From contig NZ_JNYZ01000021.1 in assembly GCF_000717335.1 (NCBI RefSeq), positions 1-64,000 on the forward strand: 64,000 nt of DNA. Direction: 5' to 3'. The notes beneath the pieces were generated by a model, which was given only the letters and a program-made list of their open reading frames with translations, had not been told where the DNA came from and made no database searches. This DNA comes from Amycolatopsis jejuensis. Lineage in GTDB: Bacteria > Actinomycetota > Actinomycetes > Mycobacteriales > Pseudonocardiaceae. The translations under genes and the position numbers were made by a program. Positions 34,591 through 43,920 of the stretch are shown here, in pieces. Numbering within the stretch: the first letter of the stretch is position 1; each line of letters begins with the position of its first letter.

Positions 34591-35489
34591 GGGGTTTGTC
34601 CTTCGGCTGGGTCGGACAGGAGGTCGGTCAGTTCGGTGGCCGCCGCGGGGTCGAGCAGCCCGGCGGCGCGCGACCGTTCGGCCGTGCGCCGGGCCAGCGC
34701 CCGGTAGGCCGGGGCGATCTGCGGCGCCCGGTCCGCGAGCACGTCGAGGTGCTTGCGGACGGTGCCGAGGTCGCCCCGCGGGACCGGTCCGGTTAGGGCG
34801 CGGTCGCCGTGCCGGAGGACATTGTCCAGCGCCGCCGAAAGCAGCGGTGCGACGAGTCGCTCGGCGTCCGCGATTCCGGCGGTGCGCAGGGTTTCCGTGC
34901 AGTCGGCGACCAGCGTCATCAGGTGGTTTGCGCCGTGTGCCAGCGCCGCGTGGTACAGCGCCCGCGCGGACTCGGGGATGCGTACCGGCTCAGCCCCCAT
35001 CTCGACCGCGAGCGCCTCGCCGACGTTCCACGCGGCCTCGTCCCCGGCCGCCGCGGTGACGCCGATGCTTGCTGCGGCAAGGCGTTCGAGGTCTTCCTCG
35101 CGACCGGTGAAAGTGAGCACCGGGTGTAGCGCGAGAGGCAGCGCACCGGCTTCGGCGGCCGGGGCGAGCACGTCGATGCCGTGCGCGCCCGAGGTGTGGA
35201 CCACGATCTGGCCTGCCCGCACGGATTCCGTCGCGACGAGGCCACGGACCGTGCCGGACAGCACGTCGTCCGGCAACGCGAGCAGGACGAGGTCAGCCCG
35301 CTGCACGACCTCGTCGGGCGGCAGCAGCGGGACATTCGGCAGCAGCCGCTCGGCGCGGTTCAGCGAGGCAGCAGAAAGCCCGGACGCGGCGACGACGGTG
35401 TGCCCCGCCCTGGCCAATGCGGCCCCGAGGACGCTGCCGACGCGGCCGGCGGAGACGACGCCCACGGCGAGGCGGGCCGGTCGGTTCAT
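34587..35489 (-). CDS. Rossmann-fold DUF2520 dehydrogenase-like protein
   Basis: 300-aa protein with an N-terminal NAD(P)-binding fold (VGVVSAGRVGSVLGAALARAG) and a C-terminal DUF2520 helical domain containing HPVLTFTG and ALYHAALAHGANH. It resembles the 6-phosphogluconate/pyrroline-carboxylate reductase superfamily. The neighbouring panC and panD suggest it may be the ketopantoate reductase or a related step, but it is not a PanE sequence; this is inference. ATG at 35489 (MNRPARLAVG) is chosen over longer frames. The M. tuberculosis equivalent, as I recall, is Rv3603c in the same position. Confidence 0.85.
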   Translation of the reverse strand: MNRPARLAVGVVSAGRVGSVLGAALARAGHTVVAASGLSAASLNRAERLLPNVPLLPPDEVVQRADLVLLALPDDVLSGTVRGLVATESVRAGQIVVHTSGAHGIDVLAPAAEAGALPLALHPVLTFTGREEDLERLAAASIGVTAAAGDEAAWNVGEALAVEMGAEPVRIPESARALYHAALAHGANHLMTLVADCTETLRTAGIADAERLVAPLLSAALDNVLRHGDRALTGPVPRGDLGTVRKHLDVLADRAPQIAPAYRALARRTAERSRAAGLLDPAAATELTDLLSDPAEGQTP

Positions 35490-35737
35490 GGCGTGCGCCT
35501 GTGGACGCTCATGGCTCGAAACTCCTAGTGCTCGTTCCAGTCCCGCTCTTCCGGCGCGGGTACCAGACGACGGCGCGAGAGTAGCCCCGACCCGGCCGGA
35601 TCGCGGCGCCCGGGTGACCAGCTTCACCCGGGGCCCCGTACCTTAGGCGCGTGCGCCCTTCCGCGGTCAGGGAAGGGGCAGATCCCCCGGTCGGACGCCC
35701 TTTTTGGACCGGTCGAGCTACCCCGGACGGGGAATGT

Positions 35738-37519
35738 TCACCGACTGTCGCCGTTGTCCGCCAATCGCACGGCATCCGCCCTCGCCGAGTGCAGGGCCTG
35801 CAGCAACTCGTCCTGCCGCCGCCGCTCGTCGTCGGTCCGGATACCGCCACGGCGAAGGAATGCGAGTTCCGTCACGCTTGCCTGGTACCGGCCGACCGCC
35901 TTGGCCGCCGCCCGCCCGGACTCGCGCCGCGCCTGCCGCCGCCAGGCCCGCCTCCCGGCAAGACTCGCCAGCAGGTCGACCTCCGACGGCGCAATCCACC
36001 GCGCAGCCGCCATCCGCGGCAACGCAGCCGTCACGATCCGCTGTTCCCGCCTCCGCTGCAGCACGATCACGTAAATCGCGCCGATCAGCAACGGCAAGAT
36101 CACGAGGAAGTACAAGGTGAGAAACGATTTCCCACCGTTCAACGTGGCGGCGGCGTTCCACAGCACGTGCAGGCAAACGCCCGCGAGGTACCCGGCAATC
36201 GGCGCGAAGATCCGCAGCCACCGCTGAGTGGTCCGCGCGGCAACGCCGAACCCGATCCCGGTCATGACGGTGAACAGCGGATGCGTGAACGGGGAAAGCA
36301 CGCCCCGCACGAGGAAGGCGGCCACCACGCCGGCGCTGGTGCCGTTGCCGAAGCCGTGATCGGCGAACGCGCGGCCGAAGTAGTAGATGTTCTCGGTGAA
36401 CGCAAACCCGGCGGCGGCAAACCCCGCGTAGACGACGCCGTCGACAATCCCGTCGAATTCCTCCTTGCGACGCCAGAAGATCAGCAGGACGAAAACGCCT
36501 TTGGCCGCCTCCTCGACAAGCGGCGCGGAAACGAGCGCGCTGACCTTGCTGCCGTTGCCCCCGCCGAGCAGCAGGTCCCCGAACGCCTCGGCGCCGGTGT
36601 TGATGAGCAACGCGGTGACGGTGGCAATACATGCGCCCCAGGCAAAGGCAATGAGAAGCAACTTCGCCGGCTCCGGCTCCCACCGATCGACCCAAAGAAA
36701 CCCGGCGACGACCACCCCGACGGGAACCAGCGCTGCAACAACCCCAATGGCAACGGCCAACCACCCGACCCGAGCGGTGGCAAGACCGAAGAGGAAAAGG
36801 CCACAGAGAGCAACAACGATGAGCCCGATGACGGGGAGAAGGACGGTAACGCGCCGCGACCGAGCCCCGGGAGCGGGCTGCTCCTGAGCGGGCGACTGGC
36901 GACTAGCTTGCGGTCCCGACGGCTGCGGTTCCTGCCGGGGACGCCGCGGTGAGCCTGATTGCGCTGGCTGACCGGGTTGCTGTTCCTGCCCTGACTGCTC
37001 GGCCTGACCGGGTCGCTCCACCGGGCCGGGTTGCCGCTCCGATCCCGCTTGCTCTGCCTGGCCGGGTTGCTGCTCCCGCCCGGCCCGCCGCCCCGACGGC
37101 TGGTGCCGCTCCTGCCCGGCCTGCCGCTCTGACGAGGATCGCCCTGCCTGGCCGGGTTGTTGTTCCTGCCCAGCCTGCCCCTCCGGCTGCTGCGACTGGC
37201 CGGACAATGGCCGCTCGCGCCAAGTCTGCTGTCCCGGCCGCTGTTCCTGCCCAGCCTGCCAATCCGCCTCGCCCGGCAGCTCACGCTGAGCCTGCCCCGA
37301 AGGGCGGTGCCGTTCCGGCTGCGGCTGGCCAGGAACCTGCCGCTCCGACGGCTCCCTCCGCGCCTCCGACGGCTCCGATTGCCGTGGCTGGCCGGAATGC
37401 TGGTCCCGGCGGGGCTGCCGCGAGGGCGGTTGCTGCTCAGGCTGCAGCGGTGATTGCTGCCGCGGCTGCCGGTGCGGCTCCGGCTGCGGTTGCGGCGTGG
37501 CGGGAAGGCGTCCGTTCAC
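35738..37519 (-). CDS. PrsW family intramembrane metalloprotease with Gln/Pro-rich head
   Basis: 593-aa multi-pass protease of the type that cuts anti-sigma factors. The catalytic region holds EEAAKG near residue 333, FAFTENIYYFG about 50 residues later, THPLFTVMTG and HVLWNAAAT, the set of PrsW/CPBP-type Glu and His motifs. About eight hydrophobic segments span residues 220-470. The first 215 residues are a low-complexity stretch rich in Gln, Pro, Glu and Arg with irregular repeats such as QPGQAEQ, very unusual for PrsW. The start is GTG at 37519. The cytosolic head may bind partners or be disordered. Confidence 0.85.
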   Translation of the reverse strand: MNGRLPATPQPQPEPHRQPRQQSPLQPEQQPPSRQPRRDQHSGQPRQSEPSEARREPSERQVPGQPQPERHRPSGQAQRELPGEADWQAGQEQRPGQQTWRERPLSGQSQQPEGQAGQEQQPGQAGRSSSERQAGQERHQPSGRRAGREQQPGQAEQAGSERQPGPVERPGQAEQSGQEQQPGQPAQSGSPRRPRQEPQPSGPQASRQSPAQEQPAPGARSRRVTVLLPVIGLIVVALCGLFLFGLATARVGWLAVAIGVVAALVPVGVVVAGFLWVDRWEPEPAKLLLIAFAWGACIATVTALLINTGAEAFGDLLLGGGNGSKVSALVSAPLVEEAAKGVFVLLIFWRRKEEFDGIVDGVVYAGFAAAGFAFTENIYYFGRAFADHGFGNGTSAGVVAAFLVRGVLSPFTHPLFTVMTGIGFGVAARTTQRWLRIFAPIAGYLAGVCLHVLWNAAATLNGGKSFLTLYFLVILPLLIGAIYVIVLQRRREQRIVTAALPRMAAARWIAPSEVDLLASLAGRRAWRRQARRESGRAAAKAVGRYQASVTELAFLRRGGIRTDDERRRQDELLQALHSARADAVRLADNGDSR

Positions 37520-37650
37520 GAGCGGTCACCCTACGCAGGCGCCACCGACGCCGCCGGGTGGACATCCCACCGTCATCCCTCCGCGCAACCGGGGCAGAAT
37601 TTCGGCCGCAGACCGCGCGGTACCTCGGCCCAGCACGCGCTGGCTGGTCG

Positions 37651-39894
37651 TCAGTCTTCCGCTCGACGGCGGCGTCGTGGGGTCGCTTCGGTTTTTCCGT
37701 TGGCGGCAAGGAGTTCCGTCACCGAGCGGCCGGACGCGTGGTTACCTGCCGGGGGTTCGGCGGAGCGGCGGGCATCCGGTTTGTCCGTGGCGAGGGCTTC
37801 CCAGGCGGGCGGTTCGCCGTCCGGACGGCGGCGTCGGCCACCCCCGGACGAGGCCGGGGCGGACTCGTCGTCGGGGCGACGGCGTCGACCGCCGTTGCCG
37901 CTCGCGACAGTGCTTCGGACCTCCTCCGGCAGCGTCGGGTTGACCGCCTCGCCGGAGTCAGGCGCGCCGTGCCGACCGGTGGGGGTATCCGCGGCCAGCG
38001 GGGACAGGTCGGTCCGCGAGAACTGCTCCAACCGCGACGGGGTACGCGCCGCTTCCGACTGGTTTCCCTTGTCCCACAAGGGCTTCTCCGGTTCCGTTGA
38101 CTTCGGGGCCGGCTCGACGTGCCGATGCGATCGCGTTTCCACCGGTTCGACCGACGGCTCGGCAGGCTCAGCATGCCGACGGGAACGCGTCTCCACCGCT
38201 TGCGGAGCAGACTCGGGATGCCGATGGGAACCCACCTCCACCGACGGCGAAACAGGCTCGCCATGCCGACGTGAACTCGCCTCCGTCGATTGCGCGGCAG
38301 ATTCGACATGCCGGCGAGAACCCGCCTCCGACGGCTGCGAAGCGGGCTCGACGTGCCGACGGGAACGCGCTTCAGCCGCGGCCGGACGCGCGATTTCCGT
38401 CTGCTCAGCAGGTTCCTCCTGCTGCGGCGCAGGCCGTGGGGACAACCGGGGTACCTGCCGAGTGGGTTCAGCGGGCTCGTCCCGCACCGACGGCGCGGGG
38501 GGCTTGCCGACCGGGGCGACCGTCCGCGTCGGCTGCGACTCGGCTCCCCGCCGCCCCGCCTCGCCACCGCGGGCGGGGGCCTTAGCACGCCCTGGCTCTG
38601 CACCGCCTCGACCAGGTTCGACGTTCCGGTCCGGCGAATTTCCGTGATCGAACGATTCGTCCGAATGTGCGCGAGAGTCCCCCTCGCTCGCGCGAAGGTC
38701 TGAACCACCAGTCTCAGTGACACCGTCACGAGCACGACCATCCCGTGCACCGAACTCAGCCGTGCCCGTTTCACCAGGCGCGAAGGGCTCGCCGCCCCGT
38801 GAGCTCCCGCCAGGTTGTGAATCCGCCGGACCGCCGCGACGCTCCCGCGAGCCAGCGCCCGCGAACGAACCCGCCGCATCCTCGCGACCGTCGCGCTGGC
38901 CTCGCTTCGCGAACGCATCTGCGTCCCGCGAACCAGTCGCCGCACCATCACGGGCATCCCGCGAGCCCGCGAGCGCATCCGCGGCACCACGGCGGCCGCC
39001 GCGCGAACCACCCGCGAACGCATCCGGACCATCGCCGCGCGTACCGGATTCGGCTCCAGGCCAAGGGGTGAACGGCTCCTCGGAACCACCCCGGCCACCT
39101 GGGACGTTCGAAGTCACCGTCTCCGGCCGAGGCTCGGCCGATGGCTCCGGACGCTGTGGTTTCGGCTTCGGCCGCTGGATCTGCTGCGTACGCTGGGCAT
39201 TCGCCCGGGAACCGTTCGGGCCGAAACCATTCGGACCGGTACCCGAGCCGGTGCCGCGGCGGTGTTCCGGATTGGCGTCGAGGACCCGGTCCATCAGCTC
39301 GGTCGGCCGCTCGGCAACCACCGGCTTCGGAGCGGGCGACGGCGACGCCAGCAGCTGCGCTGGCTTCTTCCCATTCCCGTTCTGCTCCGAAGAAGAACCA
39401 GACGAAACCAGCCGCTGTTCGTCGTTCAACGCGCGCATTCTCGTGGCCTGTGCAGTCAACGCGACCCGCTCCAGCAGCACCTCGCCGCCGAACAGCGACT
39501 GCAGGCTTTCCCGCAGTGCGGCCACCTCGGCGCGCAGCGCGTCCAGCTCCTCGCGCGACTTGGCTTCCGCCGCCTCGCGCGTTTCGGCCTCGATCTCGAG
39601 TTCGTACTCTCGCCGGGCCGCGATCTCGCGTTCCAGCTCCAGCTCGTACACCGCCTGCGCCTCGGCGACCGCGTCCTCGCTGTGCGCCGCGCTCTTGCGG
39701 GCCCGTACCGCCAGGAAGGCGCCGATCAGCGCGGCCCACAGGGCGGCGACGATGCCGAGCCGCAGGTAGCGGAGGTCGTCACTCAGCACCAGGGCGAGCG
39801 TGGCTCCGACGGCGAGGACCAAGCCGACGGCAAGCCACGGCCTGCCAGGGCGGCGGCCGTGCGAGTCGTCACCCACGCCAGTCATGCCAGACAC
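37651..39894 (-). CDS. DUF6779-like membrane protein with low-complexity C-terminal region
   Basis: 747-aa protein with two transmembrane helices near the N-terminus (about 20-38 and 45-63), a coiled-coil of alternating Glu/Ala (about 70-130, EAEAQAVYELELEREI) and then some 600 residues of Arg/Gly/Ser/Pro-rich sequence. Within it lies a block of repeats around SRRHVEP. Mycobacteria have a similar Ala/Pro/Arg-rich membrane protein (Rv3604c as I recall) at this point of the panC-folK interval. It is likely a cell-envelope or division-associated scaffold; function is not known. Confidence 0.7.
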   Translation of the reverse strand: MSGMTGVGDDSHGRRPGRPWLAVGLVLAVGATLALVLSDDLRYLRLGIVAALWAALIGAFLAVRARKSAAHSEDAVAEAQAVYELELEREIAARREYELEIEAETREAAEAKSREELDALRAEVAALRESLQSLFGGEVLLERVALTAQATRMRALNDEQRLVSSGSSSEQNGNGKKPAQLLASPSPAPKPVVAERPTELMDRVLDANPEHRRGTGSGTGPNGFGPNGSRANAQRTQQIQRPKPKPQRPEPSAEPRPETVTSNVPGGRGGSEEPFTPWPGAESGTRGDGPDAFAGGSRGGRRGAADALAGSRDARDGAATGSRDADAFAKRGQRDGREDAAGSFAGAGSRERRGGPADSQPGGSSRGGEPFAPGETGTAEFGARDGRARDGVTETGGSDLRASEGDSRAHSDESFDHGNSPDRNVEPGRGGAEPGRAKAPARGGEAGRRGAESQPTRTVAPVGKPPAPSVRDEPAEPTRQVPRLSPRPAPQQEEPAEQTEIARPAAAEARSRRHVEPASQPSEAGSRRHVESAAQSTEASSRRHGEPVSPSVEVGSHRHPESAPQAVETRSRRHAEPAEPSVEPVETRSHRHVEPAPKSTEPEKPLWDKGNQSEAARTPSRLEQFSRTDLSPLAADTPTGRHGAPDSGEAVNPTLPEEVRSTVASGNGGRRRRPDDESAPASSGGGRRRRPDGEPPAWEALATDKPDARRSAEPPAGNHASGRSVTELLAANGKTEATPRRRRRAED
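38110..38375 (-). repeat. Tandem 17-residue coding repeats (RRHxEP)
   Basis: Inside the 37651 gene at least six imperfect copies encode R-R/H-R-H plus x-E-P/S-x followed by a Ser/Glu-rich spacer, for example SRRHVEPASQPSEAG. The unit is about 51 bases. Copies differ by several substitutions, so the array is old rather than a recent slip. Confidence 0.65.
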
Positions 39895-39954
39895 CGTACC
39901 TTCCAGTGATCCGAATGAGACCCAGTCGGTACTTCGAGCGGCACCTTCGAAGCG

Positions 39955-40404
39955 TTAACCGGTCGTTCCCCGCCGGCTCTCCGGTGGCGTCCGGCAGCAG
40001 TGTTCCAGCCACAAACCGGCAGCTACAAGCAGCGCCGACGACACCACCCCGACCACCGCCGACCGGCTGTCCGACACCGCCGCGACGAGTTCGTCACGCC
40101 GCGGGAACGTGTACCCGAACGCCGCCACCCAGCCACCACCGAGAAACGCCCCGGCCAGCGACGACGCCTTCGCCAGCGCCACCGCACGGGCGATCCCGAC
40201 CGCGCTGTGCACCCGCCCCGCCCGCACCCGCGACCGGATCGAGAACGCCAGCACCGCCTCGGCCACCGCCAGCACCGCGAAGGTCACCCCGGCCAGCGTC
40301 GGGAGCTGCGGCAGATCGCCGTACGCGAGCAGGAACAGCACGTAGACCAGGGCAAGACCAGCGACCGCGGCCACGACCAGGTCCCGGGGCCGCGTGAAGT
40401 GCAT
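39955..40404 (-). CDS. DUF3180 family membrane protein
   Basis: 149-aa protein with about four transmembrane helices: segments around VVAAVAGLALVYVLFLLAYG, VTFAVLAVAEAVLAF, SSLAGAFLGGGWVAAFGY and AVVGVVSSALLVAAGLW. The family is found across actinobacteria near folK and folE; no function is established. ATG at 40404 (MHFTRPRDL) is the conserved start; the longer open frame is antisense to the MerR gene. In mycobacteria the equivalent (Rv3605c) follows folK directly; here merR and a repeat array are inserted between them. Confidence 0.8.
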   Translation of the reverse strand: MHFTRPRDLVVAAVAGLALVYVLFLLAYGDLPQLPTLAGVTFAVLAVAEAVLAFSIRSRVRAGRVHSAVGIARAVALAKASSLAGAFLGGGWVAAFGYTFPRRDELVAAVSDSRSAVVGVVSSALLVAAGLWLEHCCRTPPESRRGTTG

Positions 40405-40436
40405 GCCCCCACCGTACCGACGCCGTTCTGGCACCC

Positions 40437-40467
40437 TTGACCCTCCAGTGACTGGAGACTCCACCAT
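40437..40467 (+). promoter_or_regulatory. MerR-type promoter with 15-bp operator
   Basis: TTGACC (40437-40442) is followed by a 19-base spacer containing the palindrome CTCCAGTGACTGGAG (40443-40457). A long 19-base spacer with the dyad inside is the hallmark of MerR-activated promoters. The weak -10 (40462-40467) overlaps the ATG at 40466, so it may give a very short leader. It implies autoregulation. Confidence 0.6.
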
Positions 40468-41410
40468 GACCGACATGCCTGCCACCACGGTCTTCACGAT
40501 CGGCGAGCTGTCCCGCCGCACGGGGCTGCCGGTGAAGACCATCCGGTTCTACTCCGACGAGGGCCTGCTCCCGCCCACCCAGCGGACCGACGCCGGCTAC
40601 CGGCTGTACGACGCGCACGCGCTCGCCCGGCTGGAGCTGGTCCGGACGCTGCGTGAACTGGGTGTCGGCCTGCTCGACGTGTCCCGCGCCCTTGCGCGCG
40701 AGACGACCGTGCGCGACCTGGCTGCCCGCCACGTCGACGCGCTCGACGTGCAGATCCGGAGGTTGCGGCTGCGCCGCGCGGTCCTTCGCGCAGTGCTGAA
40801 GCGTGATTCCGAACTGGAGGAAGTGAAACTCATGAATCGGCTTGCCCGGATGCCGGACGAGGAACGCCGCCGTCTCGTCGACGAGTTCTGGGCCGAAATG
40901 GCGGACGGCCTCGACATCGACCCCGAGTTCTACGCCCGGATGCGCGCGACGAAACCGGACCTTCCGGACGATCCGACCCCGGAACAGCTGGAAGCCTGGA
41001 TCGAGTTCGCCGAACTCGTGCAGGACCCCGGTTTCCGGCAGGTGATCCGCGAGATGAGCGAACGGCAGTCCATCGCCCGCGAGGCAGGCGAATACGAGCA
41101 GCCGACCAAGGCCCAGCAAGAGAACTGGTTCGCGTGGATGGCCGACGCCCGGGCCGCCCTCGACGCCGGACACGCTCCGGATTCCGTGGCAGGCAAGGCA
41201 ATTGCCGACGAGATCGCGACGGCGTCGGCCCGTCCGGACCAGGATCCGGCCGACCCCGCAGTGCGTTACGCAATGGCCGACGGAATCGCCGGCGGGGCTG
41301 ATCCGCGCGCCGAACGGTACTGGCAACTACTCGCGACGATCAACGGCTGGCCCGCGATCCCCAGCCGCCAGGCCGAGGTGCAATTCCTGCTGGCGGCGCT
41401 ACGGGCCTGA
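40466..41410 (+). CDS. MerR family transcriptional regulator
   Basis: 314-aa regulator with an N-terminal MerR winged helix (FTIGELSRRTGLPVKTIRFYSDEGLLPP, helix-turn-helix plus wing) and a dimerisation coiled coil (about 85-115). A 190-residue C-terminal effector domain contains several Trp residues. Such long C-termini usually bind small molecules; the ligand is unknown. No transporter or enzyme is next to it except the divergent DUF3180 gene. Its last 45 bases (encoding SRQAEVQFLLAALRA) are the source of copies in the repeat array that follows. Confidence 0.88.
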   Translation: MTDMPATTVFTIGELSRRTGLPVKTIRFYSDEGLLPPTQRTDAGYRLYDAHALARLELVRTLRELGVGLLDVSRALARETTVRDLAARHVDALDVQIRRLRLRRAVLRAVLKRDSELEEVKLMNRLARMPDEERRRLVDEFWAEMADGLDIDPEFYARMRATKPDLPDDPTPEQLEAWIEFAELVQDPGFRQVIREMSERQSIAREAGEYEQPTKAQQENWFAWMADARAALDAGHAPDSVAGKAIADEIATASARPDQDPADPAVRYAMADGIAGGADPRAERYWQLLATINGWPAIPSRQAEVQFLLAALRA

Positions 41411-42310
41411 AACTCACCGGCGCGTCAGGGGCGGGACGCCGGACAGCCCCCGCCCGGTCGGCCAATCCTGAGCCGCCGGGCCGAAGCGCAACTCCGGCTG
41501 GCGACGCTACAGGCCTGAAACTCGCAGGGGCGTGAAGTCGGGACGCGGCACGACCCTGGCCCGGTCGAGCAATCCCCGGCCACCAGGCCGAAGCGCAACT
41601 CCGGCTGGCGGGGTTACGGGCCTGAGACTCACCGGCGCGTCAGGGGCGGGACGCCGGACAACCCCAGCCCGGTCGGCCAATCCTGAGCCGCCGGGCCGAA
41701 GCGCAACTCCGGCTGGCGACGCTACAGGCCTGAAACTCGCAGGGGCGTGGAGTCGGGACGCGGCACGACCCTGGCCCGGTCGGCCAATCCCCAGCCACCA
41801 GGCCGAAGCGCAACCCCTGCAGGCAACGATGCGGGCCGCGTAAAGCGGTTATGCCGGGGCATAGCCCCGCACCAGGGCCTGGGTCGGCCCGGTGAGCAGT
41901 CAGAACCGGAACCGCCACTCACCAGAGCGTCAGATCGCAGGGCAACCTCAGCCCGGTCGGCCAATCCCCAGCCACCAAGCCGAAGTGCAACTCCTGCGAG
42001 CAGCGCGACGGGCCTCGTAAAGCGGTTATGCCGGGAAAGGTCCCGCGCGAGGGCTTGGGTCGGCCTGGTGAGGGGCCAGAACCGATACCGCCACCCACCA
42101 GAGCGTCAGATCGCAGGGCAACCCCGGCCCGGTCGGCCGACCCGCCAAAAAGGGCACGCCCTGCTGGCAGCACTGCGAACCTCATACCAGTACGGGCACG
42201 ACCACTCACCAGACCAGCGCCACGCAAAACCGGCTCCACCTCACCCAAGCGTGAGATCAGAACGCAGCACAACCCCGGCCCGGTCGGCTTCCGGTAGCCG
42301 GGCCAGCAGG
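41405..42310. repeat. Degenerate tandem repeat array between merR and folK
   Basis: About 900 bases hold at least six related copies of a unit built around GGTCGGCCAATCC and GCCGAAGCGCAACT. The marker GCCGAAG (or GCCGAGG) occurs at 41372, 41480, 41587, 41695 and 41802, a period of 107/108 bases, then at 41979. Two 215-base higher-order copies (41405-41619 and 41620-41834) differ at about seven positions in their first 186 bases. Two 177-base copies start at 41839 and 42016 (CGTAAAGCGG). Each unit carries a copy of the merR 3' end on the plus strand and of the folK 3' end ([15 protein letters not shown]) on the minus strand. No convincing gene lies inside. Confidence 0.85.
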
Positions 42311-42735
42311 GCAACAGCACGGCCGTGGCCAGGGACCTCCGCATCCGGGTCGAGCTCCAGCCACGGGATCAGCACGCTCGCCCGGTCCGGGGTGCCGGGG
42401 TGCGGCAAGAGCAGCTCCGGATCGTCGGACCTGACGCCGTCGACGGTCACTACGTCGACATCGAGCGTGCGCGGGCCCCAGTGCACCTCGCGGACCCGGC
42501 CCGCTGCCTGTTCGGCCGCCTGGCCGGTGCGCAGCCACGCCCAGTGGTCGCGCGCCGGGTCGTCGACGATGCACAGTGCGTTCAGGAAGTCCGGCTGATC
42601 CTCGACGCCCCATGCCTTCGTCTCGTACACCCCCGACACCGCGACCAGCGCCGGGCGCACCGCATCGACCGCGCTGCGCAGGTAGCCCAGCCGGTCACCG
42701 AGATTGGAGCCCAGCGACAGGACCGCGCGGCTCAC
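42241..42735 (-). CDS. folK: HPPK, 2-amino-4-hydroxy-6-hydroxymethyldihydropteridine pyrophosphokinase
   Basis: Transfers pyrophosphate from ATP to hydroxymethyl-dihydropterin for folate synthesis. The 164-aa protein has [10 protein letters not shown] at the start, the [10 protein letters not shown] motif with the Mg-binding Asp pair, and [21 protein letters not shown] at 42735 overlaps the folB stop (GTGA). The last residues, after ARLPEA, are encoded in the first copy of the repeat array, so the C-terminus ([14 protein letters not shown]) may be repeat-derived. Confidence 0.95.
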   Translation of the reverse strand: MSRAVLSLGSNLGDRLGYLRSAVDAVRPALVAVSGVYETKAWGVEDQPDFLNALCIVDDPARDHWAWLRTGQAAEQAAGRVREVHWGPRTLDVDVVTVDGVRSDDPELLLPHPGTPDRASVLIPWLELDPDAEVPGHGRAVALLARLPEADRAGVVLRSDLTLG

Positions 42736-43091
42736 CGCTCCCGCCGGACGGTGACCGCGACGTCGTCGAAGGTCAGCGGAATCGGCGCGGACGGCTTGTG
42801 CACGGTCACCTCGACCGCACGCAACCTGTCATCACCCATCACCTCGTCCGCGATCTTCCCGGCAACACTCTCGATCAAATCGTACGGCTCCCCACCGACA
42901 ATTCCCGCCGCCAGCTCGGCCAGCTCGCCGTAGTGCAGGGTCTCGGTGAGATCGTCGGACGCGGCGGCCGGGCCGAGGTCGAGCCACGCGGTGATGTCGA
43001 CGACGAACTCCTGCCCGTCCCGCTTCTCGTGCTCGAAAACGCCGTGCCTGCCGTACACGCGCAGCCCAGTGAGCGTGATGTGGTCAGCCAT
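42732..43091 (-). CDS. folB: Dihydroneopterin aldolase
   Basis: Cleaves 7,8-dihydroneopterin to hydroxymethyl-dihydropterin and glycolaldehyde. The 119-aa protein shows [16 protein letters not shown] at the start (catalytic Tyr and Glu region), [19 protein letters not shown] and the Lys in [11 protein letters not shown] at 43091 overlaps the folP end by 8 bases. It sits in the order folE-folP-folB-folK typical of actinobacteria. Confidence 0.96.
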   Translation of the reverse strand: MADHITLTGLRVYGRHGVFEHEKRDGQEFVVDITAWLDLGPAAASDDLTETLHYGELAELAAGIVGGEPYDLIESVAGKIADEVMGDDRLRAVEVTVHKPSAPIPLTFDDVAVTVRRER

Positions 43092-43920
43092 CGGCCCGTC
43101 CTTGCTGCCAGGCCGCAGCCACCGCCACGGCGTCGAGTGAAGCCCCCACCTCGTGCACCCGCACCCCCCACGCCCCGGCCGCGGCGGCCAGCGCGGAGAT
43201 CGCGGCGGTCGCCACCTCGCGACCGTCCGGCGGACGCGGTACCCCGTCCTTCCCCGCCAGCAGCCGCCCGATGAACCGTTTGCGCGAAGCCCCCACGAGC
43301 ACCGGGAAACCCAATGCCAGCAAGGAATCCAGCTGATGCAGCAAAGCCCAGTCGTGCTCGGCGTGCTTCGCGAAACCCAGGCCGGGGTCGAGCACGATCT
43401 CGCTCTCGGACACCCCGGCCGCGACCGCGTCGTCCACGCGCGCCAGCAGCTCGCGCCGCACCTCGGCGACCACATCGGTGTACGTGGCCAGCGCGTTCAT
43501 GTCCTTGCTGTGCCCGCGCCAGTGCATGAGCACATACGGCACCTTGGTTTCCGCCGCGACCCGCGCCATCCCCGGGTCGGCGAGCCCGCCGGACACGTCG
43601 TTGATCACCTGCGCACCGGCCGTCAGCGCGGCCTCGGCGACGGCGGCCCGCGTCGTGTCCACCGACAGCACCATGCCCTCGGACGCCAGCTGCCGGATCA
43701 CCGGAAGGATGCGCGCCGCCTCGGTTTCCGCATCGACCCGCGACGCACCCGGCCGCGTCGACTCGCCGCCGACGTCGATCAGGTCCGCGCCCCGCGCCCA
43801 CATCTCGCGGGCGTGCTCCAGCGCCTGGTCGAGGTCGAGGTACCGGCCGCCGTCGGAGAACGAATCCGGGGTCACGTTCAGCACGCCCATCACGGCGCAC
43901 CGCCCCGGCCGGGGGATCAC
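43084..43920 (-). CDS. folP: Dihydropteroate synthase
   Basis: Joins the pterin pyrophosphate to p-aminobenzoate; target of sulfonamides. The 278-aa TIM barrel has [14 protein letters not shown] near the N-terminus, [27 protein letters not shown] and the C-terminal SRKRFIG and RVHEVGA motifs. GTG at 43920 overlaps the folE stop as GTGA. The longer open frame is antisense. Confidence 0.96.
   Translation of the reverse strand: MIPRPGRCAVMGVLNVTPDSFSDGGRYLDLDQALEHAREMWARGADLIDVGGESTRPGASRVDAETEAARILPVIRQLASEGMVLSVDTTRAAVAEAALTAGAQVINDVSGGLADPGMARVAAETKVPYVLMHWRGHSKDMNALATYTDVVAEVRRELLARVDDAVAAGVSESEIVLDPGLGFAKHAEHDWALLHQLDSLLALGFPVLVGASRKRFIGRLLAGKDGVPRPPDGREVATAAISALAAAAGAWGVRVHEVGASLDAVAVAAAWQQGRADG

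Noticed and set aside
41405..42310. CRISPR array
   Set aside because: Units are long (107-215 bases), degenerate and contiguous, without short identical repeats and unique spacers, and no cas genes are present.
41532..42598. Several open frames inside the repeat array
   Set aside because: Their periodic Arg/Pro/Ala translations follow the DNA repeat on both strands; none has a ribosome-binding site or family motif.
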